DNA of 31,011 nt from JAWXCF01 sp034440515 (GTDB lineage Bacteria; Bacteroidota; Bacteroidia; CAILMK01), in contig JAWXCF010000007.1 of assembly GCA_034440515.1 (NCBI GenBank), positions 1 to 31,011 of the forward strand, written 5' to 3'. The translations under genes were made by a program, and so were the position numbers. Positions 9,020-16,482 of this stretch are shown piece after piece (the stretch's first letter is position 1; each line of letters opens with the position of its first letter). The notes below the pieces were generated by a model that was not told where the DNA came from, did not search any database, and saw only the letters and a list, made by a program, of their open reading frames with translations.

Positions 9020-10018
9020 CTATATGCTCCACTTAAGATAAATACTGCCCCAAGTGAATCCGCCACCAAATGCTGCGATAATTAAATTATCACCTTTCAT
9101 TAGAAGCGATTCATAATCAGATAGCAATAAGGGAATAGTGCCTGCAGTGGTGTTGCCATACTTATGTATGTTCATCATTACCTTTTCCTCTGCTAGACCC
9201 ATACGTTGGCGTGTGGCGTCAATTATTCTTTTATTGGCCTGGTGGGCTACTAACCACTGTATGTCGTCTGCTGTTAAATGGTTTCTCTCCATTATTTCAG
9301 CACTTATATCTGCCATATTAGTTACAGCAAACTTGAAAACAGACTGCCCCTCTTGGTACACATAATGTTCCAGATTCGTCACAGTCTCGATGCTGGCGGG
9401 TTTTCTACTGCCACCTGCCTTCTGATGCAAATACTTAACGCCTGAGCCGTCAGCCCTCATTATAAAGTCTTGAATGCCCAGCCCCTCTGTATTTGGCTCC
9501 AGCAATACAGCTCCACCACCATCACCAAAAATTACAGCTGTCTGTCTATCCTCATAGTTAATGATTGAAGACATTTTATCTGCGCCAATTACTATTATTT
9601 TTTTGTAAACACCAGATTTAATAAATTGACTGGCTACTGTAAGTGCATATATAAATCCACTACAAGCTGCCTCTAGGTCAAAACCCCAGGCATTTTTCAT
9701 ACCCAACTGATCACTTACTAGGTTTGCAGTAGCAGGAAAAACCATATCTGGCGTTACCGTAGCAAATATGACCATATCAATGGATAGTGGGTCGGTATTC
9801 GTTTTCTCTAATAATTTTTTAACTGCTTCTACCCCAATTACGCTAACACCTTGATTTTCGCCTTTCAACAATCTGCGCTCTTTTATACCAGTTCTGCTGG
9901 TTATCCACTCATCAGTGGTATCCATCATTTGCTCTAACTCAGCATTAGTCAGTATGTAATCTGGTAAATATGAAGCTATACCAGTTATGGCAGCTGTTAT
10001 ATTAGAGTGGTTTTGCAT
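9020..10018 (-). CDS. fabH: Beta-ketoacyl-ACP synthase III
   Basis: FabH starts fatty-acid synthesis by condensing an acyl-CoA primer with malonyl-ACP in the cytoplasm. The 332-residue protein has the full catalytic triad: Cys119 in LEAACSGF, His259 in VAHQAN and Asn289 in YGNTTAG. DEWITSRTGIKERR (36-49) and GDGGGAVLL (165-173) are further family signatures, and the C-terminal FGGGFTWG is typical. It is the last gene of the pepA-to-fabH run, 27 bp after plsX. Bacteroidota often keep more than one FabH-like synthase; whether this one prefers branched or straight primers is not visible. The downstream space toward the convergent ddhC-like gene (8936-9019) shows no strong hairpin. Confidence 0.96.
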   Translation of the reverse strand: MQNHSNITAAITGIASYLPDYILTNAELEQMMDTTDEWITSRTGIKERRLLKGENQGVSVIGVEAVKKLLEKTNTDPLSIDMVIFATVTPDMVFPATANLVSDQLGMKNAWGFDLEAACSGFIYALTVASQFIKSGVYKKIIVIGADKMSSIINYEDRQTAVIFGDGGGAVLLEPNTEGLGIQDFIMRADGSGVKYLHQKAGGSRKPASIETVTNLEHYVYQEGQSVFKFAVTNMADISAEIMERNHLTADDIQWLVAHQANKRIIDATRQRMGLAEEKVMMNIHKYGNTTAGTIPLLLSDYESLLMKGDNLIIAAFGGGFTWGSIYLKWSI

Positions 10019-10045
10019 ATAATTGGCTATAAAAATGAAGCTTTT

Positions 10046-10984
10046 TTATTGAAATGCCAATTTTATCTTATCGACAAGGTGAGAATTGACCATTTGAACG
10101 CAACTGCTTAGAGTACTGGCGAAGGCCTGCGGGTTACTTACTCCGTGCATTATCATCACTGGCTTGTTCACACCCAGTATCGGTGTGCCACCATAGTTTT
10201 CATAGTCATACCGTTGAAAATAAGAATCAGTTAATCCCCTTCTTTTCATTATGCTATAAACCGTTTCAGCTGTTTTCAATACAATATTACCTGTGAAGCC
10301 ATCACAAACTATGACCTCGGCTTTGTCATTGAATAAGTCATAACCTTCTATATTTCCAGCAAAGTTTACACGCTCGTCTTGCGCCAATGCCTGGTAAGTA
10401 GCCTGCATTAATAGGTTACCCTTCTCAGGTTCACTGCCAATATTCATCAGCCCCACCCTTGGGTTTTCTATATCTAATATGGTCTTGGCATATATTTGAC
10501 CAAGTATTCCAAACTGGACCAAAACATCTGCTTTGCAGTCTGCATTTGCACCTACATCTAAGATTACATTATTTCCACCATCTTCCTTCGGTAATATACT
10601 ACTAAGTGCAGGCCTCAATACGCCTGGTATCGCCTTTACAGTATATAGTGCACCAACAAATACAGCTCCTGTATTGCCTGCACTTACAAAGATGTCCATC
10701 TCCCCAGCTTGCAACATTTTCAGACCCAGCATTATACTGCTGTCAGTCTTAGTTTGTAGCGCTTTAGTGGGCGACTCCCCCATCTCAATAACTTGAGTAG
10801 TGTGTATTAACTTTATACGATCACTGTTCAGGTCGTGATGATGGAGGTATTCCTGTGCAATTTGGCTATCGCCTATTAATAAAATGCTAACATAGTCTGG
10901 CAAATTGGCAAAAGCCAAATCAAGCCCCTGTAGAGGAGCCATAGGGGCATAGTCGCCCCCCATTATGTCCAAACCAATTATCAT
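10046..10984 (-). CDS. plsX: Phosphate acyltransferase PlsX
   Basis: PlsX converts acyl-ACP to acyl-phosphate, the donor used by PlsY to start phospholipid synthesis; it is a soluble protein that binds the inner face of the membrane. The 312-residue sequence starts IIGLDIMGGDYAP, the standard family opening, followed by the QVIEMGESPTKAL block (84-96), VSAGNTGA (120-127), LDVGANADCKAD and VCDGFTGNIVLK. Length agrees with other Bacteroidota PlsX. It sits between rpmF (61 bp upstream) and fabH (27 bp downstream) in the conserved yceD-rpmF-plsX-fabH order, tying acyl-chain initiation to membrane-lipid synthesis. Confidence 0.96.
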   Translation of the reverse strand: MIIGLDIMGGDYAPMAPLQGLDLAFANLPDYVSILLIGDSQIAQEYLHHHDLNSDRIKLIHTTQVIEMGESPTKALQTKTDSSIMLGLKMLQAGEMDIFVSAGNTGAVFVGALYTVKAIPGVLRPALSSILPKEDGGNNVILDVGANADCKADVLVQFGILGQIYAKTILDIENPRVGLMNIGSEPEKGNLLMQATYQALAQDERVNFAGNIEGYDLFNDKAEVIVCDGFTGNIVLKTAETVYSIMKRRGLTDSYFQRYDYENYGGTPILGVNKPVMIMHGVSNPQAFASTLSSCVQMVNSHLVDKIKLAFQ

Positions 10985-11045
10985 ATTAGCTGGAAATGCT
11001 ATGAGTTAGATTTATTAATAGATTGCATACTGGCACAGGTATTAA

Positions 11046-11231
11046 TTATGCAGTTGCTGTTTTTTCTATCAACATTTTACCACGATAGTGACCACAATTG
11101 GTACACATACGGTGATATAGTACTGGGCTACCACAGTTGGTGCATAGCATTAAGCTCGGCATTATTGCCTTGTCGTGGGCACGACGCGTTCGTGTGCGTG
11201 ATTTACTATGTTTATGCTTAGGATTAGGCAT
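11046..11231 (-). CDS. rpmF: 50S ribosomal protein L32
   Basis: A 61-residue basic protein, structural component of the large ribosomal subunit. The N-terminus MPNPKHKHSKSRTRTRRAHD is typical, and a zinc-ribbon is intact with Cys30-x2-Cys33 and Cys43-x2-Cys46 (LCTNCG ... MCTNCG), so this is the zinc-containing C+ form. It follows the DUF177 gene by 54 bp and precedes plsX, the widespread arrangement in which L32 is encoded with lipid-synthesis genes. Confidence 0.97.
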   Translation of the reverse strand: MPNPKHKHSKSRTRTRRAHDKAIMPSLMLCTNCGSPVLYHRMCTNCGHYRGKMLIEKTATA

Positions 11232-11285
11232 ATCTATTTATATTATATACAGTTAAAAAAAACAATTTCGTCTTATGATCTTGCC

Positions 11286-11846
11286 TTACTCCTCGTCAAT
11301 TTTCAAATTTTTCAGAGCGTCCCAGGGAGAGTTATCTTGATTTTCGGTTTCCTTAGCTAATTTCTCAGCCTCAGATTGATCTACCACGCCGTCAATCATT
11401 TTAACCATATCTGGGTTACAGTCTTTATTTACAATCTCACAGACTTGGCGCAAAGGTAAGCTCAAATTGATAAATTCGTAAATAACAGGACTTAAGTCAA
11501 TCTCATAAGTATCTGTTGGCAATAGTATCAAGTTGGCGTCGTCATCGTCAGAATGTGCAACTTGAGAATCTAACTTAACTAGGGTACGTTCAGTACCTGA
11601 TAGTGGAAATTCAATTGCATCTAAACAACGGTGACACTCTAACTCAATGACCCCATCAAAAGTAAATAATAGACTAAAAAACATCTCACTTTGTTTTTCT
11701 AATGACAAGTGAACCTGTATCTTACCTTTCTTTACCAATGAATATTCGTACGGAGCGAAAAACGAATCGTTCACCTCGAAATCAAATTCGTGTTTACCGA
11801 CTTTTAGTCTCCCAAAATGTACCTTAAATTCAGACTGATGTTGCAC
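11286..11846 (-). CDS. YceD/DUF177 family protein
   Basis: A 186-residue cytoplasmic protein of the YceD/DUF177 family, which in many bacteria lies directly upstream of rpmF and is linked to 23S rRNA accumulation or ribosome assembly. The family hallmark ECHRCL is present (Cys71, Cys74), and a second region PLRQVCEIVNKDC (about 140-152) carries two more cysteines at positions that fit a metal site, though not in a tidy CxxC pair. The C-terminal PWDALKNLK is the characteristic end of this family. Position immediately before rpmF supports the call. A promoter-like element lies just upstream, so this gene probably begins its own transcript even though pepA and pdxA are on the same strand. Confidence 0.88.
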   Translation of the reverse strand: MQHQSEFKVHFGRLKVGKHEFDFEVNDSFFAPYEYSLVKKGKIQVHLSLEKQSEMFFSLLFTFDGVIELECHRCLDAIEFPLSGTERTLVKLDSQVAHSDDDDANLILLPTDTYEIDLSPVIYEFINLSLPLRQVCEIVNKDCNPDMVKMIDGVVDQSEAEKLAKETENQDNSPWDALKNLKIDEE

Positions 11847-11880
11847 TACAAACTATCTATTTCGTTTAAAAAATAGTTCG

Positions 11881-11888
11881 CAAAGGTA
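11881..11888 (-). promoter_or_regulatory. Putative -7 element for the yceD-rpmF-plsX-fabH transcript
   Basis: Read on the minus strand this is TACCTTTG, an exact fit to TAnnTTTG and the same octamer found before rplM. It sits 35 bp before the start of the DUF177 gene in the 93-bp gap after pdxA, giving a leader of about 25-30 nt. No good -33 TTG was found at standard spacing. Confidence 0.55.
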
Positions 11889-11939
11889 AGAAATATATGG
11901 GAATTATGACTATATGGGTCAATTAATTTCTGACTGGCA

Positions 11940-13025
11940 CTATGAGCGTTCCTTCTCACGCTTTATCTGCCGCTTTAAGGGATTTTCGTTCATTTCCAAA
12001 TAAGATTTCCTTTTTCGCATAATGTCAATTGCCAAATACAATGCTTCTCTAAAGCTAGTCTCACTAGCAATATTTTGACCAGCAATATCATAGCCTGTGC
12101 CGTGATCTGGCGATGTTCTGATAATGCTAAGGCCAGCCGTGTAGTTTACGCCACGATCTTGGTCTAATACCTTAAATGGAATTAATCCTTGATCGTGATA
12201 CATAGCTAATACTCCATTATATTGGTTGTACAGCTTTCTAGCAAAAAATGCGTCAGCTGGGAAAGGACCAAATGCCAAAATCTCTTCATTTCGCAACATT
12301 TCTATAGCTGGCGATATTACGGTTTGCTCCTCGTTTCCTATCAGTCCATTTTCCCCAGCGTGTGGGTTCAATGCTAATACCGCTATTTTAGGTCTGATGA
12401 TGCCAAAATCTTGAATCAGACTCGCATTCATCATTTTTAGCTTGTCAGTTATTCGCTCAATCGTAATCCATTCTGGTACACTAGCAATGGGAATATGACC
12501 GGTAACCAGACCTACCCTCATATCTTCTGAAACCATAAACATTAGCGATGAACTTTGACCAAAATAGTGTGCAAAGTACTCAGTGTGACCAGCAAAGTTA
12601 AGTCCCTCTTGGTTTAAGCTATTTTTGGCGATAGGTGCCGTAACTATGGCATCTAGATGCCCTGACTTAGCGTCTGCGGTTGCGAACTCAATTGATTTAA
12701 AGCTGCATAGGTTAGACTCCTCTAGTTCCTGCCCAAAATTGATTCTAATTGGCTCTGACCAAGCTTGAATTACATTTATTTGCCCGTGTTTGATGTGGGC
12801 AGCTGTTGAAATGGTAACTGGGTTAAAGTTCTTAGCATCGGCTACCTTTCTATAAAAGTTTAGCAGACCTGCATTCGAGTATATTATTGGCGTACAGTAG
12901 TTTAATATCCTGCTGTCACTAAGTGTTTTAATAATTATTTCTGGGCCTATCCCATTTATATCGCCTATGGTAATACCAATTACTGGCTTTTCTACTGTGG
13001 CGGCCTCTGTTACTCTACTGTTCAT
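11940..13025 (-). CDS. pdxA: 4-hydroxythreonine-4-phosphate dehydrogenase
   Basis: PdxA oxidises 4-phosphohydroxy-L-threonine with NAD(P), feeding pyridoxine 5'-phosphate synthesis by PdxJ (DXP-dependent vitamin B6 route). The 361-residue protein shows GITIGDINGIGPEII (17-31), GHTEY (146-150), and the three metal-binding histidines: His177 in VTGHIP, His222 in LNPHAGENG and His277 in MYHDQG. SPDHGTGYDIAG (305-316) is the conserved substrate/cofactor loop. A basic C-terminal tail (KRQIKREKERS) extends slightly beyond the usual end. The start codon directly abuts the pepA stop (TAA then ATG with no gap), so translation is probably coupled to pepA. No other B6 gene is in the window. Confidence 0.95.
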   Translation of the reverse strand: MNSRVTEAATVEKPVIGITIGDINGIGPEIIIKTLSDSRILNYCTPIIYSNAGLLNFYRKVADAKNFNPVTISTAAHIKHGQINVIQAWSEPIRINFGQELEESNLCSFKSIEFATADAKSGHLDAIVTAPIAKNSLNQEGLNFAGHTEYFAHYFGQSSSLMFMVSEDMRVGLVTGHIPIASVPEWITIERITDKLKMMNASLIQDFGIIRPKIAVLALNPHAGENGLIGNEEQTVISPAIEMLRNEEILAFGPFPADAFFARKLYNQYNGVLAMYHDQGLIPFKVLDQDRGVNYTAGLSIIRTSPDHGTGYDIAGQNIASETSFREALYLAIDIMRKRKSYLEMNENPLKRQIKREKERS

Positions 13026-14492
13026 TTAATTTAACTCCTGTAGCGTATCGTTATAGTTTAGCAAGAAATCGAAAAGTAGTCTAACACCTACTCCTGTCCC
13101 GTTTTTACCTCTGTAACTGTCTGTACTAGTTATGAACGCTGGTCCAGCTATGTCTAGATGCAGCCAAGGTATATCTCCAGCAAAATGCTCTAAGAACTTA
13201 CCCGCAATACTGGCACCTGCAGACCCACCATTACCTACATTTTTCATATCTGCTATGTCGCTTTTCAGCAACTCTAGGTATTCGTCCCATAGTGGAAACT
13301 CTACCATTCTTTCCCAAGTATTTACACCGCTTTGCTCTATAGCATCTTTTACATCATCAGTTGCATTACCCATATATACTATTCCATATTGCCCTATAGC
13401 CCTAGCTGCTGCACCAGTTAGTGTTGCTAAGTCAATTATTAGGTCAGGATCGTATTTGGCAGCATAGCTTATGGCATCAGCTAGTATTAGCCTGCCTTCC
13501 GCATCTGTGTTTAGCACTTCGATGGTTGTGCCATCCATTGTGGTTATTACATCACCTGGGCAAATGGCATTCTCACCAGGTCTATTATCTGTAGCTGGTA
13601 TTAACCCTACTACATATATAGGGAGTTTGGCGGTTGCAACAGCGTGCAAGGCGCCGACTACTGCAGCTGCTCCAGCCATATCGCTTTTCATACTGTCCAT
13701 ACTCCCAAGCGTTGGCTTCAGGCTTAGTCCACCTGTGTCAAATACAACACCCTTGCCAATTAGCACAATTGGCTTTTCATTGGCAGCGTCTTCTGGCTTA
13801 TATTCTATTATGTTGAATGTAGGTGGGTCTTGGCTGCCTTTATTCACGGCCAATAGTCCACCCATACGCAAGCTCTCAATTTTTACTTCTTCCAAGACTT
13901 CTACTTTAACCCCTAGTGGCTCAAGTGCAAATTGAATGTCTTTGCTAAACTGAGTAGCAGTTAGGTAAGATACAGGCTCATTTACCAAATTTCTAGCTAG
14001 GCAAGTACCTGCTACTACTGCTTGCAATAAACTACATTCTTCATCAGAAATATCTTCGTGATCAATGTAAATGGTTTCAAGGTCAACACGTGATACTTCA
14101 TCTGTCTTATACTTATCAAAAGTGTAAGAAGATAGGGCAAGTCCTTCAGCAAATGCTAAGTGCAAAACTGCATTAGAAACAGCTCCTTTTAATACAATAC
14201 AATCAGCTTTAAAACCTTTTAATTCTGATTGAAAAGTAGCACCTGCCTTTCTTATATTCTCTAATCCCTTAGCCAAGCTGGCATCATCAACTACTACCTG
14301 CACCCAAGTATAACTGTTAGTATGTGTAGTAGGTATTAGCACCAACGATTTCCCTAATTTATGGAAAGATTCCACAAGCTTAATTTCATCTATTGATAAG
14401 AAAGTACTATAGTCGTTTATTTGTGATTCAGGTATTAATATACACGTAGCATTAATTGCCAATTTACCTGATGCCTTAACAATGGCCGTCAT
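13026..14492 (-). CDS. pepA: Leucyl aminopeptidase (M17 family)
   Basis: A cytosolic metallo-aminopeptidase that removes N-terminal residues from peptides. The M17 catalytic domain is complete: Lys247 and Asp252 in GKGVVFDTGG, Lys259, Asp271 in MKSDMAG, and the signature NTDAEGRL with Asp330, Glu332 and Arg334, which together bind two metal ions and the bicarbonate. The metal loop between Lys259 and Asp271 is one residue longer than in the E. coli and bovine enzymes (TLGSMDSMKSD), probably a neutral variation. The N-terminal domain (1-165) is divergent, as is normal. Length 488 is typical. It leads the minus-strand run and shares a short divergent region with rsmA. E. coli PepA also binds DNA in recombination; nothing here speaks to that. 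Confidence 0.95.
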   Translation of the reverse strand: MTAIVKASGKLAINATCILIPESQINDYSTFLSIDEIKLVESFHKLGKSLVLIPTTHTNSYTWVQVVVDDASLAKGLENIRKAGATFQSELKGFKADCIVLKGAVSNAVLHLAFAEGLALSSYTFDKYKTDEVSRVDLETIYIDHEDISDEECSLLQAVVAGTCLARNLVNEPVSYLTATQFSKDIQFALEPLGVKVEVLEEVKIESLRMGGLLAVNKGSQDPPTFNIIEYKPEDAANEKPIVLIGKGVVFDTGGLSLKPTLGSMDSMKSDMAGAAAVVGALHAVATAKLPIYVVGLIPATDNRPGENAICPGDVITTMDGTTIEVLNTDAEGRLILADAISYAAKYDPDLIIDLATLTGAAARAIGQYGIVYMGNATDDVKDAIEQSGVNTWERMVEFPLWDEYLELLKSDIADMKNVGNGGSAGASIAGKFLEHFAGDIPWLHLDIAGPAFITSTDSYRGKNGTGVGVRLLFDFLLNYNDTLQELN

Positions 14493-14527
14493 CTATTTAA
14501 TAATTTGTTTTTTAATAATATAGCCCG

Positions 14528-14535
14528 CAAATATA
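14528..14535 (-). promoter_or_regulatory. Putative -7 element of the pepA promoter
   Basis: On the minus strand this reads TATATTTG, fitting TAnnTTTG, 36 bp before the pepA start codon. It lies in an 89-bp divergent space with another candidate element for rsmA only 32 bp away on the other strand. Confidence 0.45.
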
Positions 14536-14566
14536 TGATAAGTATTCAGGGCTTGTTAATGTCTGT

Positions 14567-14574
14567 TAATTTTG
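14567..14574 (+). promoter_or_regulatory. Putative -7 element of the rsmA promoter, very close to the start codon
   Basis: TAATTTTG fits TAnnTTTG and ends only 7 bases before the rsmA ATG at 14582. If used, transcription would begin at or within a base or two of the start codon, giving a leaderless or nearly leaderless mRNA. A TTG at -33 spacing is lacking. Confidence 0.35.
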
Positions 14575-14581
14575 CTGAAAG

Positions 14582-15382
14582 ATGAGTCATCAGCTAAAAA
14601 AACATTTAGGCCAACACTTTCTAAAAGAACCAGCCATAGCAGAACGTATAGCAAACACCCTGCAACTATATGGAAAACAATATGATACAGTTGTAGAAAT
14701 TGGTCCTGGACAAGGGGTAATGACAGAATTTTTGTTAAATAAATATGGTACTAACCTTCACTTGGTAGAAATTGATGACGATTTAATCCCATACTTAACA
14801 AAAAAATTCAGCGAAATTTCTGGTCAAATTCATCATATTGATTTTCTACAAATTGATTTAAATACAGAGTTTTCTGGTTCTTATGCCATTACAGGGAACT
14901 TTCCATATAACATAAGCTCCCAAATAGTATTTAAAGTTGTTGAAAATAGACATAAAATACCCGAAATGTCGGGAATGTTTCAGCGTGAAGTTGCACTTCG
15001 TTTATGTGCAGAACCTGACGGTAAAGTATATGGACTAATTAGTGCTTGGGTACAGGCGTTTTATGACTGTGAGTACCTATTTACGGTAAATGAAGGTAGT
15101 TTTAATCCACCACCTAAGGTAAAAAGTGGTGTAATAAGGCTCACTAGGAAATTAGATTATGATGCTGTAAAACATCCTGCACTTCTGCTAAATGTAATAA
15201 AAGCGGCATTTAATATGCGTCGAAAAACATTAAGAAATAGTCTGCACCAATATATTCCATTTATGAATGGAGTTGACCCAGAGTGGTTAGGAAAAAGAGC
15301 AGAAAATTTAAGTGCTAAACAATTTATTAAAATGACCGAGATTATACACTCAAACACAACTGCCTATCAGCAATGCTTATAA
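14582..15382 (+). CDS. rsmA: 16S rRNA (adenine1518-N6/adenine1519-N6)-dimethyltransferase
   Basis: RsmA (KsgA) dimethylates two adjacent adenines in helix 45 of 16S rRNA as a late check on small-subunit assembly. The 266-residue protein begins with the family element KKHLGQHFLKEPAIAERI (6-23). The SAM-binding core follows: VVEIGPGQGVMTE (37-49), VEIDDDL (62-68), the HHIDFLQID acidic loop (84-92) and the catalytic motif GNFPYNISSQIV (105-116; NFPY in place of the commoner NIPY/NLPY). FNPPPKVKSGVIRL marks the C-terminal domain. It is divergent from pepA and converges on the HIT gene, whose coding region overlaps its last 6 bp. Confidence 0.97.
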   Translation: MSHQLKKHLGQHFLKEPAIAERIANTLQLYGKQYDTVVEIGPGQGVMTEFLLNKYGTNLHLVEIDDDLIPYLTKKFSEISGQIHHIDFLQIDLNTEFSGSYAITGNFPYNISSQIVFKVVENRHKIPEMSGMFQREVALRLCAEPDGKVYGLISAWVQAFYDCEYLFTVNEGSFNPPPKVKSGVIRLTRKLDYDAVKHPALLLNVIKAAFNMRRKTLRNSLHQYIPFMNGVDPEWLGKRAENLSAKQFIKMTEIIHSNTTAYQQCL

Positions 15383-15769
15383 CTTAGACTTAATCAGAGT
15401 ACAGTATTTATCTAATTCTTCATTTGAGACAGTCAGTTTTACATTGTCGAAAGTGATATCTGCAACTGAGTTTATTGGTACTAAGTGAATGTGTGCGTGG
15501 GGGACCTCTAGCCCACTAACTGTAATCCCTACTTTAACGCACGGCACAGCTTGCTTTATGGCAACTCCTATCTTTTTTGCAAATAAAAATAATCCGGAAA
15601 ATAAGTCGTCATCTATCTCAAATACATAGTCAATTTCAGCCTTAGGCACTACCAGACAATGTCCCAAACTAACTGGATTAATATCTAAAAAAGAGATAAA
15701 ATTATCATCTTCTGCTATGATATATGCAGGGATTTCTTTTGCTATAATTTTGGTAAATAAACTAGACAT
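15377..15769 (-). CDS. HIT family nucleotide hydrolase
   Basis: A 130-residue histidine-triad protein, likely a homodimeric hydrolase of nucleoside phosphoramidates or related AMP conjugates (Hint-like). The triad is His91-x-His93-x-His95 in VPHAHIHLVPI, and the N-terminal SLFTKIIAKEIPAYII and FLDINPVSLGHCLVVPK are standard Hint-branch features. Length is typical for Hint proteins. It lies downstream of greA on the same strand, but a terminator hairpin and a promoter-like box in the 131-bp gap suggest it is transcribed separately. Its stop codon and that of rsmA share the palindrome TTATAA, so the two coding regions overlap by 6 bp. Confidence 0.93.
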   Translation of the reverse strand: MSSLFTKIIAKEIPAYIIAEDDNFISFLDINPVSLGHCLVVPKAEIDYVFEIDDDLFSGLFLFAKKIGVAIKQAVPCVKVGITVSGLEVPHAHIHLVPINSVADITFDNVKLTVSNEELDKYCTLIKSKL

Positions 15770-15785
15770 AAAATTATTATTAAGA

Positions 15786-15793
15786 CAAATTTA
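15786..15793 (-). promoter_or_regulatory. Putative -7 element of the HIT gene promoter
   Basis: The minus strand reads TAAATTTG, fitting TAnnTTTG, 17 bp before the HIT start codon; the leader would be about 10 nt. It lies beyond the greA terminator, which is consistent with a separate transcript. Confidence 0.35.
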
Positions 15794-15830
15794 ACTTACT
15801 AATAGCCTAAGCATATAATTATTTTGCAAA

Positions 15831-15865
15831 TAAAAATGCCAATCATCTAATAGACAATTGGCATT
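15831..15865 (-). terminator. Intrinsic terminator downstream of greA
   Basis: A perfect 9-bp inverted repeat (AATGCCAAT at 15835-15843, ATTGGCATT at 15857-15865) with a 13-nt loop lies 36 bp past the greA stop. On the minus strand the stem runs into a T-rich stretch, as expected for Rho-independent termination. Confidence 0.65.
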
Positions 15866-15900
15866 GAATTATTCAATATTTTTAAATTAACTACAAAATG

Positions 15901-16377
15901 CTAGTCAATACTGATATTCTCGATTCTGAATTTTAAACTACCTGCTGGTACGTGTGCTTCAACTTCATCGCCTATTGCGTGACCTACTAATGCCTGTGCT
16001 ATTGGACTTTTTATTGAAATTTTACCTTCCTTTAGGTTGGCTTCGTTTTCACTTACTAGCTTGTATTTTACCTGCTTTTTAGTGCTAAGGTTTGTCACAG
16101 TTACAGAGCTTAATATCATAACCTTATCTGTAGTTATGCTACTTTCACTTAGTACACGTGCGTTAGCAAGGGTATTTTCTAGCGTTGCTATTTTAGCCTC
16201 TAGCATTCCTTGAGCATCTTTAGCTGCATCATATTCAGCATTTTCACTCAGGTCGCCCTTTTCCCTAGCCTCTTGTATTTGCTTGGCGATATCAGATCTT
16301 CCTTTTGTTTTTAGAATTCTAAGCTCTTCGTTTTGCTTATCCAAACCATCTTTGGTGAAATAATTTATCTCACTCAT
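15901..16377 (-). CDS. greA: Transcription elongation factor GreA
   Basis: GreA rescues backtracked RNA polymerase by inserting a coiled coil into the secondary channel and stimulating transcript cleavage. The 158-residue protein has the usual N-terminal coiled coil (about 8-75) with the tip motif GDLSENAEYDAAKD, where Asp42 and Glu45 are the acidic catalytic residues. The FKBP-like C-terminal domain includes SPIAQALVGHAIGDEVE. Length matches the family. The start is set by the conserved N-terminus and by an unusually good Shine-Dalgarno sequence just upstream. It is flanked by terminators on both sides, so it is probably monocistronic. Confidence 0.96.
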   Translation of the reverse strand: MSEINYFTKDGLDKQNEELRILKTKGRSDIAKQIQEAREKGDLSENAEYDAAKDAQGMLEAKIATLENTLANARVLSESSITTDKVMILSSVTVTNLSTKKQVKYKLVSENEANLKEGKISIKSPIAQALVGHAIGDEVEAHVPAGSLKFRIENISID

Positions 16378-16380
16378 ATT

Positions 16381-16387
16381 ACCTCCT
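16381..16387 (-). promoter_or_regulatory. Perfect Shine-Dalgarno sequence of greA
   Basis: The minus strand reads AGGAGGT, with the AGGAGG core 4 nt before the ATG of greA. Bacteroidota genes generally lack Shine-Dalgarno sequences because the anti-SD is sequestered on their ribosomes, and the other genes checked here (rpmF, rpsB, tsf, plsX) have none. Confidence 0.75.
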
Positions 16388-16422
16388 ATTTTTTAAAAAT
16401 CTTGTTGTTTCAACTGTAATAT

Positions 16423-16460
16423 AAAAAAAGAACGTCTCGACAACTGGTGCCAAGACGCTC
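16423..16460 (-). terminator. Intrinsic terminator closing the receptor/secreted-protein/PorV unit
   Basis: On the minus strand an 8-bp stem (GAGCGTCT with AGACGTTC, one G-U pair as RNA) with a 15-nt loop is followed directly by seven T residues. It begins 22 bp after the stop codon of the PorV/PorQ-family gene, and separates it from greA. Confidence 0.75.
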
Positions 16461-16482
16461 AAATATTATGATGCAAATATAC

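Noticed and set aside
13132..13935. Two long plus-strand open frames (111 and 154 codons) antisense to pepA
   Set aside because: They mirror the pepA coding frame; the Ser/Pro/Leu-rich composition is typical of antisense shadow translation.
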